From JAHJRJ01 sp037443685 (lineage in GTDB: Bacteria > Bacteroidota > Ignavibacteria > UBA10030 > BY39): a stretch of DNA of 33,530 nucleotides. How positions within the stretch are numbered: position 1 is the first letter of the stretch; each line of letters starts with the position of its first letter. This document shows positions 17,501 through 25,366 of this stretch, in pieces. The translations under genes were made by a program, and so were the position numbers. The stretch spans positions 1 to 33,530 of the forward strand of contig JBBINX010000013.1 in the NCBI GenBank assembly GCA_037443685.1, read 5' to 3'. The notes under the pieces were generated by a model. It worked only from the letters and a program-made list of their open reading frames with translations. It was not told the DNA's origin and did no database searches.

Positions 17501-18806
17501 TTATTACTCGCCTTCCGATTCCAAAATAAGTAAAACCAGTTTCTTCCATCATATCAGGGTTATATATGTTCCTGCCGTCAAAAATCACCGTTCTACGCAT
17601 TAGTTTTTTCATCTTCTGGAAGTCGGGCCTCCGAAATTCATTCCACTCTGTAACAACAACTAATGCATCTGCACTTTTTAATGCATCGTAATTGTTTTCA
17701 AAATATTTGATTTTAGTTCCGAATATTTTTTTCGCCTCATTAATTGCAACAGGGTCGTGAGCATTTATTTTTACACCTCGCCTCAATAATTCATTTATTA
17801 TTTTGATTGACGGCGCTTCACGCATATCATCGGTGTTAGGTTTGAACGAGAGTCCCCACACCGCAATTAATTTATTTTTAAGTTTCTTATTGAAGTAATT
17901 CATTATTTTCGTTACGATAATCTTTTTCTGGTCTTTATTAACAGCTTCGACTGATTTTAGAATTCTAAAATTGTAACCGAAGTTGTCTGAAGTTTTCACG
18001 AGAGCTGCAATATCCTTCGGAAAACAAGATCCGCCGTAACCGACACCCGGGAATAAAAACTGAGGTCCTATCCTTTCGTCAGTTCCCACACCTTTTCTGA
18101 CGTTATTTACATCTGCACCGACTTTTTCGCACAGGTTAGCAATCTCGTTCATGAATGTAACTTTAGTCGCTAATAGAGCATTTGCAGCATATTTAGTAAG
18201 TTCAGAACTCAATTCATCCATTAATAAAATCGGTTTCCCAGTACGAACGAACGGATTGTACAAATCTTCCATTATCTTTGCAGCCTTCTTATTCGACGTT
18301 CCTACAACAACGCGGTCTGGTTTCATGAAGTCATTAATTGCAGCTCCTTCTTTTAAAAATTCAGGATTCGATACAACATCGAAATCAAAATCTGTTTCCT
18401 GTTTTATAATATCCCGAATTTTAAAAGTTGTACCAACCGGGACAGTACTCTTGTTTACTATCACTTTGTAACCGTTCATGTACTTTCCGATTTGCTTGGC
18501 GACTTTCAAAACGTGTTTTAAATCGGCAGAGCCGTCTTCTGATTGCGGAGTTGGAAGCGCAAGAAAAATGATATCGTTTTTTTTGACTGCATCCGCTATA
18601 TTTGTCGAAAATCTTAATCTTTTCTCGTGGATATTTTTTTTTAATAGTTCTTCCAATCCGGGTTCGTAGATCGGTGTTTTCCCCTTCTTGAGTGTTTTAA
18701 TTTTATTTTCGTCAATATCGACACAAACGACGTCGTTTCCGCTTTCAGCAAAACACGTACCGCCTACTAAACCAACATAACCCGTTCCTATAATACTTAT
18801 TTTCAA
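17487..18806 (-). CDS. ugd: UDP-glucose 6-dehydrogenase
   Basis: 439 residues from a TTG at 18806, chosen because AAGGAG (18815-18820) lies 8 bases upstream and the protein then begins directly with KISIIGTGYVGL, the NAD+ fold. A TTG six codons earlier overlaps that Shine-Dalgarno and is less likely. The catalytic Cys is in FPGVGYGGSCFPKD; the C-terminal domain includes WGLSFKPNTDDMREAPS. The enzyme oxidises UDP-glucose twice to UDP-glucuronate, feeding the Uxs encoded next. First gene of the polysaccharide operon. Confidence 0.95.
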   Translation of the reverse strand: MKISIIGTGYVGLVGGTCFAESGNDVVCVDIDENKIKTLKKGKTPIYEPGLEELLKKNIHEKRLRFSTNIADAVKKNDIIFLALPTPQSEDGSADLKHVLKVAKQIGKYMNGYKVIVNKSTVPVGTTFKIRDIIKQETDFDFDVVSNPEFLKEGAAINDFMKPDRVVVGTSNKKAAKIMEDLYNPFVRTGKPILLMDELSSELTKYAANALLATKVTFMNEIANLCEKVGADVNNVRKGVGTDERIGPQFLFPGVGYGGSCFPKDIAALVKTSDNFGYNFRILKSVEAVNKDQKKIIVTKIMNYFNKKLKNKLIAVWGLSFKPNTDDMREAPSIKIINELLRRGVKINAHDPVAINEAKKIFGTKIKYFENNYDALKSADALVVVTEWNEFRRPDFQKMKKLMRRTVIFDGRNIYNPDMMEETGFTYFGIGRRVINGDK

Positions 18807-18850
18807 ATTAAATTCTCCTTTCAATATACTTGTTACTAGAATGCTTTTTA

Positions 18851-18879
18851 AGTATAAGAATTTTTTCCCTGACTTTCAA
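18851..18879 (-). promoter_or_regulatory. Sigma-70-type promoter of the ugd operon
   Basis: On the minus strand, -35 TTGAAA (18874-18879) and -10 TATACT (18851-18856) have a 17-base spacer. The leader to the TTG start is about 40 nt. It is back to back with the promoter at 18883-18911. Confidence 0.65.
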
Positions 18880-18882
18880 GTT

Positions 18883-18911
18883 TTGACTTTCCACCGTTTT
18901 TTTGTTATTAT
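18883..18911 (+). promoter_or_regulatory. Sigma-70-type promoter of the DPP III-pfkA unit
   Basis: -35 TTGACT (18883-18888) and -10 TATTAT (18906-18911) have a 17-base spacer. The start codon at 18938 lies about 20 nt after the expected transcription start. Only three bases separate its -35 from the divergent promoter's -35. Confidence 0.65.
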
Positions 18912-18937
18912 GATACGAAAATTTAAAGAAATGTCAG

Positions 18938-21004
18938 ATGAAATCCTCAGAACAAACAACAGCTATTCTCATTATTATGATTAGTGCAATTATGTTTAGT
19001 TGCTCAAAAAAAGAATCTGGATTGGAAGATAAACGACTATACAAATTAGAGCGTGTCGGACCTGCTCAAGTCGTTCAACTTTATGTTGATGGTTTTGACA
19101 ACCTATCTCCACGAGAAAAAATATTCTCATACTTTCTTAATCTTGCTGCAATCGCCGGTCGAGATATCGCGATCGACCAACATCATGAAAATGCTTTGGA
19201 GGTAAGAGAAATTTTCGAGCAAATATATCTTCATCAAAATGGAATTGACTCGACAGTTATGAGTAAAATTACCGAGTACCTTAAATTATTTTGGATTAAC
19301 AACGGCTTTTACGATAATATAACCGCAAAAAAGTTTGTACCCTCAATAAGTATAGATGAATTCATAAGTACCTGTATGATTGCTGTAGCAAACGGGGCTA
19401 CAATTTTTGATGACAGAGAACCTATCGAAAAGAAATTAGATAGATTAAAAGATGTTATCTTTAATCCTGATTCTCAACCTATGCTGACAGATAAAACTCC
19501 CGGAAGTGATTGGATTAAAGAGAGTGCAGTTAACTTTTATGATAAAAAATTAATCTATCCAGAAATTGAAAAATGGGCAAATGCTGGAAAAGAAAAAAAT
19601 CCCCTTAATTCAAAAATCATAAAAGAAAACGGTAAGATTGTTGAAAAAGTTTGGCGAGCAGGTGATGTTGAAATCCCTCCGGGCATTTATGCTACCGATT
19701 TGAAAGCGGTAATTAAATATTTAGAGATGGCAATACCTTATGCATCGGGTGAAAGTCAGGTCGAAACTATTCGCCTTTTAATCAAATATCTCAAAACAGG
19801 TGACCTCGAAGATTTTAGAAAATACAACATAAACTGGGTAAAAGATTCTTCTACTGTAGATTTTATTCTCGGATTTATTGAAGTGTATCTCGATCCGCGC
19901 GGGCAAAAAGCCGAATGGGAAGCTTCGGTTTACTTTACTAACCCCGATCAAACTAAATTGATGCAAAACCTTGCAAAGTACGCACAGTACTTTGAGGATA
20001 AAGCTCCTTGGGACGACCAGTACAAGAAAAAAATTAATCAGTCCCCTATTGCGAACGTTATCAATGTAGTCGGTTCAACCGGTGGAACTGGACCTGTAAG
20101 TCCTATCGGTATAAATTTGCCTAATGAGCAGGCAATAAGAGAGCAGTACGGGAGTAAGAGTGTATTACTACACAACATTGTTGAGGCTTACGATAAATCG
20201 TCAGGTCTTGAGCTAACAAAAGAATTTGCGTGGGATGAAACGGAAATAGAGATGCAGGTGAAATTCGGATCAAACGCTAACAATTTGCATACTGCGATGC
20301 ATGAAGTAATCGGCCACGGATCAGGAGCAGTCAGTCCCAAGTTGTTAGGAAAAGACCCAGCAGATTTTCTTCCCGGTTATTACAACACACTCGAGGAAAC
20401 ACGTGCTGACTTAGTTGCACTCTGGAATGCTTTCGATCCCAAAATAGTCGATATAGGTTTTGCAAACAACGAAGACGAGGTGCGTAAAATCGGCGAGACA
20501 ATTTATCAACAAACAATTCGTGTTGCATTAACACAGCTTAGAAGAATTGGGAAGAGCGATCAACTTGAACAAGATCACATGAAAAACAGACAGCTAATCG
20601 CAAACTACATTATCGAAAATTCTGACGCTGTAAAAATTGAGAAATTCAATGATAAAACTTATTATAGAATACAGAATTATCAGACTATGAGAGAGGCAAT
20701 TAAAGTACTCTTAGCCGAAGTTATGAGAATAAAAGCAGAAGGTGATTTTACAGCGGCTAAAAATTTAATTGATAAGTACGGTTTAAAAGTCAACACGATA
20801 TTACGCAATGAAGTTCAAGAACGTGCAAACAAACTTAATTTACCACTTTATACCGGATTCGTTATGCCAAAGTTGGAACCAGTACTTGACCCAACAGCAA
20901 AAATTGTAGATATAAAAGTTACCTATCCACTCGATTTAGCTAAACAGATGTTAGAGTATTCTGAATTCACAAAGAACGAACGAGCTTCTTTAGAACCTAA
21001 ATAA
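18938..21004 (+). CDS. Dipeptidyl peptidase III (M49), probable lipoprotein
   Basis: 688 residues. Family M49 zinc peptidases release dipeptides from the N-terminus of short peptides. The unusual hexapeptide zinc motif is HEVIGH (455-460) with catalytic Glu456; the third ligand region is EETRAD (486-491). Both match the family pattern HExxGH...EExRA(D/E). The N-terminus (MKSSEQTTAILIIMISAIMFSC) looks like a lipoprotein signal with Cys22, although MFSC is a loose lipobox. The enzyme would then act outside the cytoplasm on oligopeptides. The gap to pfkA is 33 bases, suggesting co-transcription. Confidence 0.92.
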   Translation: MKSSEQTTAILIIMISAIMFSCSKKESGLEDKRLYKLERVGPAQVVQLYVDGFDNLSPREKIFSYFLNLAAIAGRDIAIDQHHENALEVREIFEQIYLHQNGIDSTVMSKITEYLKLFWINNGFYDNITAKKFVPSISIDEFISTCMIAVANGATIFDDREPIEKKLDRLKDVIFNPDSQPMLTDKTPGSDWIKESAVNFYDKKLIYPEIEKWANAGKEKNPLNSKIIKENGKIVEKVWRAGDVEIPPGIYATDLKAVIKYLEMAIPYASGESQVETIRLLIKYLKTGDLEDFRKYNINWVKDSSTVDFILGFIEVYLDPRGQKAEWEASVYFTNPDQTKLMQNLAKYAQYFEDKAPWDDQYKKKINQSPIANVINVVGSTGGTGPVSPIGINLPNEQAIREQYGSKSVLLHNIVEAYDKSSGLELTKEFAWDETEIEMQVKFGSNANNLHTAMHEVIGHGSGAVSPKLLGKDPADFLPGYYNTLEETRADLVALWNAFDPKIVDIGFANNEDEVRKIGETIYQQTIRVALTQLRRIGKSDQLEQDHMKNRQLIANYIIENSDAVKIEKFNDKTYYRIQNYQTMREAIKVLLAEVMRIKAEGDFTAAKNLIDKYGLKVNTILRNEVQERANKLNLPLYTGFVMPKLEPVLDPTAKIVDIKVTYPLDLAKQMLEYSEFTKNERASLEPK

Positions 21005-21037
21005 ATATTATTAATAATTAAAACATAAAGGATACAG

Positions 21038-22195
21038 ATGCGAATTGGAATTATAACAGGTGGTGGAGATGTGCCGGGATTAAACCCCGCAATAAAAGCT
21101 ACCGTACATAGAGCAATAGAGGCAGGTCACGAAGTAATCGGAATTCGACGGGGCTGGGCAGGTTTGTTATATTACAATCCTGACGAACCGAAAACTTACG
21201 ACTTGAATCTGATGCCTCTTACTAAATCAAATACACGGACGATTGATCGAACGGGTGGTACAGTACTTCATACTTCTCGGACGAACCCCGGCAAAGTTTT
21301 TTTCAAAGAAATACCTGAATTTTTATTAGATAATAATAAACAATACGAAAAAGAAAAAGTAATCGACTTTACTCCTCATGTTCTTCGCGTCTTGAATCAT
21401 TTGAATATTGAAGCATTGATATCCATTGGCGGAGACGATACATTAAGTTATGCGGTTCGACTTCACAAAGAAGGTTTTCCGGTAGTTGCAATACCGAAGA
21501 CGATGGATAACGATGTTTTCGGCACAGATTATTGTATCGGTTTTTCGACTGCTGTTACTCGCAGCGTCGATTTTATTGATGCGCTCAGAACTCCTGCCGG
21601 TTCACACGAACGTATTGCCGTAATCGAACTTTTCGGAAGATACTCCGGAGAAACTTCACTAATTTCTGCTTACCTAGCCGGTGTGGAGCGTGCGATTATT
21701 TCTGAAGTAGATTTTGACGTCGATAAGCTATGCCATTTCTTGGATGAAGACAAAAAAAGTAACCCAAGTAATTACGCATTAGTAACAATTTCTGAGGGCG
21801 CAAAAATGATAGGTGGCAACATGGTTATCACAGGTGAACCAGATGCATACGGTCATAAAAAATTAGGTGGAATCGGCCACATCCTTAGTCAAGAAATTCA
21901 AAAACGTACAGGACATTTAACTATTTACCAACAAGTAGCTTATTTAATGAGAAGCGGTGAACCTGATGCTCTTGACAGAATGGTGTCGACAAGTTATGGA
22001 TATCTCGCGGCTGACCTGATCAACCAAAAACAATTCGGCAGAATGGTTGCACTCCAAGATGGAAAATATACTACTGTTTCTATCGACATAGTTACACAAG
22101 GCAGCAAAAGAGTTGATGTTAGAGAACTTTACGACGCAGAGAATTACAGACCAAGAATTAAACATTTTTTAAATAAGCCAATGTTTTTATATTGA
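21038..22195 (+). CDS. pfkA: Phosphofructokinase, predicted pyrophosphate-dependent
   Basis: 385 residues, somewhat longer than the 320 of the E. coli enzyme. It phosphorylates fructose 6-phosphate at C1. The N-terminal GGGDVPGLN, the IGGDDTLSYA motif (131-134 GGDD), PKTMDND (153-159) and GRYSGE are intact. Asp134 and Lys154 occupy the positions that are Gly104 and Gly124 in ATP-using E. coli PfkA; Asp plus Lys is the known pyrophosphate-type pair. The reaction would be reversible. AAAGGA precedes the ATG. Donor choice is inference from these two residues. Confidence 0.92.
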   Translation: MRIGIITGGGDVPGLNPAIKATVHRAIEAGHEVIGIRRGWAGLLYYNPDEPKTYDLNLMPLTKSNTRTIDRTGGTVLHTSRTNPGKVFFKEIPEFLLDNNKQYEKEKVIDFTPHVLRVLNHLNIEALISIGGDDTLSYAVRLHKEGFPVVAIPKTMDNDVFGTDYCIGFSTAVTRSVDFIDALRTPAGSHERIAVIELFGRYSGETSLISAYLAGVERAIISEVDFDVDKLCHFLDEDKKSNPSNYALVTISEGAKMIGGNMVITGEPDAYGHKKLGGIGHILSQEIQKRTGHLTIYQQVAYLMRSGEPDALDRMVSTSYGYLAADLINQKQFGRMVALQDGKYTTVSIDIVTQGSKRVDVRELYDAENYRPRIKHFLNKPMFLY

Positions 22196-22200
22196 TTTAA

Positions 22201-22247
22201 AAGTTACAATGTTAGCAAATGTAGTGAAGCTAACTTGTATGTAACTT
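22201..22247 (+). other. Two-tier hairpin just after pfkA
   Basis: AAGTTAC (22201-22207) pairs with GTAACTT (22241-22247), and inside it GTTAGC (22211-22216) pairs with GCTAAC (22229-22234). It starts 6 bases after the stop. No T tract follows, so it may protect the mRNA 3' end rather than terminate. Confidence 0.5.
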
Positions 22248-22254
22248 TGAGAAT

Positions 22255-22280
22255 CCCGCTGAATGAAATAAAGCGGGTTT
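22255..22280 (+). terminator. Possible weak terminator after pfkA
   Basis: CCCGCT (22255-22260) and AGCGGG (22272-22277) form a 6-bp GC-rich stem with an 11-base loop, followed by only three T. It lies 8 bases after the two-tier hairpin. Confidence 0.35.
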
Positions 22281-22306
22281 GGCGAGTATTTCAACGAGTC
22301 TATAAA
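22279..22306 (+). promoter_or_regulatory. Candidate promoter of the radical SAM gene
   Basis: -35 TTGGCG (22279-22284) and -10 TATAAA (22301-22306) have a 16-base spacer. Just downstream an AATCGT-aa-ACGATT palindrome (22314-22327) could be an operator. Confidence 0.35.
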
Positions 22307-22351
22307 CTCATCGAATCGTAAACGATTAGCAATTTAAAGTGGAATCGTATA

Positions 22352-23797
22352 ATGAAAAACATTGTCCTCATAGAACCTTCAGCGCCAGGGTTTCATATTT
22401 ACAGCCGCTATAGGCTTCCCCGACTTGGCTTACCAATATTTGGTACGATGCTTAAAAATCGTGGATGTGATGTTACAATATTTCATCAAGATTCAGCGCC
22501 TCTAAACTGGGAAAAGATTTTTACAGCCGACTTGGTAGGCATTTCTACTATTACAAGCACTGCAACTGTAGCTTATAGTATCATAAATCGGATAAAATCT
22601 TTCAACCCAACAACTCCGATAATTATCGGAGGACCTCATGTAACATTTTTAGCAGAAGAGGCAATCAATAAGGGGGCGGATTTCGTTGTTCGTGGAGAAG
22701 GTGATGATACCTTTCCAAAACTTTTGGATTGGTTAGAAAACAGTAACTCTGATATAAACAGTATCGACGGAATTTCTTATAAAATTGGGAATAAGATTTT
22801 TCATAATAAAGATACAAAGTATTTTCATCACCTCGATTCACTCCCTTTCCCAGATTTTTCACTCATCGTAAATTATCATAAACTTGCAAATATCGCTCTT
22901 CAAACTTCAAGAGGATGTCCATTTGATTGCAAATTTTGTTCGGTTATAAAAATGTTTGGTAGAAAATGCAGGTTCCATTCTGCCGATTACACGATTGAGG
23001 AGATCCGCTATCTTAAAAAAATGATGGGAAATAAATCAGTATTTTTTTACGATGATAATTTTTGTATCAATACCGAAAAAACAAAAATTCTGTTAGAAAG
23101 AATTATAAGAGAAAACATTGACATTAAATGGAGCGCACAAGTTCGTATAGAAGTTGGTAACGATAAAGAACTTTTAGCGTTAATGCGAAAAAGTGGTTGT
23201 AAAGTGTTATACATCGGTTTTGAATCTGTAAACAAAAACACACTTGCTGCTTTCCATAAAAAACAAAATATCGCTCGATATGGTGAATCAATCAAGAATA
23301 TACACAAGAATAAAATTCGTATTCACGGTATGTTCGTTCTTGGTGCAGATACTGATGATATAAGCACCGCAAAACAGACTGCTGATTTTTCACTTAAAAA
23401 TAAGTTAGATACCGTTCAATTTATGATTCTTACACCATTACCCGGAACTGACACGTTCAACGAATTAAAACAAGAAAACAGAATAATCAACTACGACTGG
23501 AGCTTGTACGATGCGCATCATGTAGTTTATCAGCCAAAGCTTATGTCGCCATTCCAACTACAAGTAACATCTATGCTTGAGGCAATGCCGAAGTTTTATT
23601 CGCGTTTGAGGGCTGCAAAATTCGCTTTGTTCAGTTTATCCTCTGCCTCAATATTCCTACCGTCTTGGAAAATTAAATTTAATAATTTTATCTTAACTGC
23701 ATACGCACGAAGATTAATGAGAAAGTGGAAAAAAGCTAATAAGGAATGGCTCAGCATCTTGAAAGTGATGGACAAGCTTGGCATAAAACGGCAATAA
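22352..23797 (+). CDS. B12-binding-domain radical SAM protein of unknown substrate
   Basis: 481 residues. Residues 1-135 form a Rossmann-like domain of the cobalamin-binding type (IIIGGPHVTF, VVRGEGDDTFPKLL). The canonical DxHxxG cobalamin-ligand motif is absent, as in many of this class. The radical SAM core has the [4Fe-4S] cysteines 189, 193 and 196 in SRGCPFDCKFCS. The remaining TIM-barrel and a Lys/Arg-rich C-terminal region (about 400-481) follow. The family includes BchE-like cyclases, methylases of carbon centres and hopanoid-modifying enzymes. Nothing adjacent identifies the substrate. It is alone on its transcript between pfkA and the convergent trpB2. Confidence 0.88.
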   Translation: MKNIVLIEPSAPGFHIYSRYRLPRLGLPIFGTMLKNRGCDVTIFHQDSAPLNWEKIFTADLVGISTITSTATVAYSIINRIKSFNPTTPIIIGGPHVTFLAEEAINKGADFVVRGEGDDTFPKLLDWLENSNSDINSIDGISYKIGNKIFHNKDTKYFHHLDSLPFPDFSLIVNYHKLANIALQTSRGCPFDCKFCSVIKMFGRKCRFHSADYTIEEIRYLKKMMGNKSVFFYDDNFCINTEKTKILLERIIRENIDIKWSAQVRIEVGNDKELLALMRKSGCKVLYIGFESVNKNTLAAFHKKQNIARYGESIKNIHKNKIRIHGMFVLGADTDDISTAKQTADFSLKNKLDTVQFMILTPLPGTDTFNELKQENRIINYDWSLYDAHHVVYQPKLMSPFQLQVTSMLEAMPKFYSRLRAAKFALFSLSSASIFLPSWKIKFNNFILTAYARRLMRKWKKANKEWLSILKVMDKLGIKRQ

Positions 23798-23812
23798 GAA
23801 TATCCTTAGTAA

Positions 23813-23845
23813 TTAACTTTAGTCAACAGTTAAAATATTTTTTTT
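23813..23845 (+). terminator. Possible terminator of the radical SAM gene
   Basis: TTAACT (23813-23818) and AGTTAA (23828-23833) form an AT-rich 6-bp stem with a 9-base loop, followed by AATATTTTTTTT. The stem is weak, so confidence is low. Confidence 0.35.
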
Positions 23846-23892
23846 AAATAAAAGACTTAAGCTACATATTTTTTTCGCCGATGCATCTAATC

Positions 23893-23935
23893 TGAATTTT
23901 TACAAACTTTTTGAAATGAAAGAGTGAAAAATTCA
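23893..23935. other. Long imperfect hairpin between convergent genes
   Basis: TGAATTTTT (23893-23901) pairs with AAAAATTCA (23927-23935); inside, ACTTTTT (23906-23912) pairs with AAAGAGT (23919-23925) with one mismatch. On the plus strand a run of seven T starts six bases after the stem, so it may work as a second terminator between the radical SAM gene and trpB2. Confidence 0.4.
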
Positions 23936-23959
23936 AGCTCGTTTTTTTATCCGCATTTT

Positions 23960-25249
23960 TTAAATTCCCAACAATGCTTCATAGCCAGGTAAATCCAAGA
24001 ATCCATGTCCACTGATGTTAAAAGCTATCGCTTTCTTTTCTCCCGTTTCTTTACACTTTAACGCTTCGTCAATAGCACAACAGACAGAATATGCAGACTC
24101 TGGGGCTGGTAACCAACCTTCTGCTTCAATAAATATCTTTGTGTTTTCAAATACATGCTTTTCATCTTTTGGATAAGCAACAGTATCGATGTATCCTTTA
24201 TTCCGTAGCAAACTTAAAATTGGTGAACAACCATGATAGCGAAGACCATCGCCTTTAACTGGTTCCATATCAGTTTTATGGCCGAGCGTGCACATCTTTA
24301 AGAGCGGCGTTATTTCTGCGTAATCTGCGAAATCATATTCATATTTCCCTTGTAAATTCGGCGCAACCTGACTTTGTGCTGCGATAAATTTAATCTTCTT
24401 CCCTTTCTTTAAAACATCCCCAAGAAATGGAATAGCAAACCCACCGAAATTTGATCCACCGCCAAGACACGAAATAATTATATCGGGATAATCATCAAAG
24501 ATTTCAAATTGTTTCTGTGTTTCTAATCCGATAATAGTTTGATGCATTAAAACATGATTTAATACCGAACCTAAGCAGTATGTTGCCTTAGAATCTTTTT
24601 GTGAATCTTCCAATCCTTCGGAGATTGCAATACCAAGTGAGCCGACATGTTCAGGATTTATGTTATATAAAGTTTTACCAAATTCTGTTATTGGACTTGG
24701 TGATGCATGGACATCGGCGCCAAATAGTTTCATTAAATACAATCTATCTTTTTTCCAGTTATAAACACTACGAACCCAGAAAACCGTACACTTTAATCCA
24801 GTAACTGCTGCTGCGTAAGCAAGAGCCGTTCCCCATTGTCCAGCACCGGTCTCAGTTGTTACACGTTCAAATCTTTGCTGTTTTGCGTACCAGCATTGAG
24901 CAATTGCAGTGTTTACTTTGTGGCTGCCTGTCGGACTGAAGAACTCACCTTTGTAATAAAGGCGAGCGGGCGTATCGAGTCGTTTTTCTAAATTTGTTGC
25001 TCTGAAGAGTTGCCGTGGTCTGCCAGCTTTTTGGAACAGATCCAATATCCCACCAGGAATATCAATCCAATTCTCTTGTGAAAATTCTTGTTTAAGACAT
25101 TCACCAATCATAAGATTAGGTAAGTTCTGAATTCGCGAAGGTCCTTCCTTTGGATCTAACGGGGGTGGAAGCAATTCTGGAAGATCAGGTATAATATTAT
25201 ACCATTGAGTTGGTAAATCTTTTTCAATTAGATTAACCATGGTTTTCAT
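23960..25249 (-). CDS. trpB2: Tryptophan synthase beta-like protein, TrpB2 type
   Basis: 429 residues, longer than the 390-400 of TrpB1. It is a PLP enzyme making tryptophan from indole and serine. The PLP lysine is Lys111 in FSPTGSHKVNTA; the TETGAGQWG segment and the phosphate-binding loop CLGGGSNFGG are intact. The long N-terminal extension and the insertion after GAGQWG (WVRSVYNWKKDRLYLMKLFGADV) are the marks of TrpB2. TrpB2 enzymes often occur without trpA and may salvage indole or act as serine deaminases. No trp gene lies nearby. GGAGAG precedes the ATG. Confidence 0.93.
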   Translation of the reverse strand: MKTMVNLIEKDLPTQWYNIIPDLPELLPPPLDPKEGPSRIQNLPNLMIGECLKQEFSQENWIDIPGGILDLFQKAGRPRQLFRATNLEKRLDTPARLYYKGEFFSPTGSHKVNTAIAQCWYAKQQRFERVTTETGAGQWGTALAYAAAVTGLKCTVFWVRSVYNWKKDRLYLMKLFGADVHASPSPITEFGKTLYNINPEHVGSLGIAISEGLEDSQKDSKATYCLGSVLNHVLMHQTIIGLETQKQFEIFDDYPDIIISCLGGGSNFGGFAIPFLGDVLKKGKKIKFIAAQSQVAPNLQGKYEYDFADYAEITPLLKMCTLGHKTDMEPVKGDGLRYHGCSPILSLLRNKGYIDTVAYPKDEKHVFENTKIFIEAEGWLPAPESAYSVCCAIDEALKCKETGEKKAIAFNISGHGFLDLPGYEALLGI

Positions 25250-25276
25250 ATTAATATCTCTCCGATTGTTTTTAAT

Positions 25277-25306
25277 AATATAAAAAATCTATCTATCAAA
25301 TAACAA
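25277..25306 (-). promoter_or_regulatory. Candidate promoter of trpB2
   Basis: On the minus strand, -35 TTGTTA (25301-25306) and -10 TATATT (25277-25282) have an 18-base spacer. The leader is short, and no tryptophan-rich leader peptide or T-box is visible. Confidence 0.35.
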
Positions 25307-25324
25307 ATAGTAGGATTGAATAAG

Positions 25325-25357
25325 AAACCTCCGAACTTTGTACTCGCTCGGAGGTTT
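25325..25357 (-). terminator. Terminator of the DUF4139 gene
   Basis: A 10-bp perfect stem (AAACCTCCGA at 25325-25334 with TCGGAGGTTT at 25348-25357) has a 13-base loop and lies 9 bases after the stop. On the minus strand it is followed by CTTATT; the T run within the stem end adds a short tract. Confidence 0.7.
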
Positions 25358-25366
25358 AATTGTTTT

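Noticed and set aside
25250..25324. Tryptophan attenuator or T-box before trpB2
   Set aside because: There is no Trp-rich leader peptide and no T-box-like conserved sequence; the hairpin at 25325-25357 belongs to the upstream gene's end.
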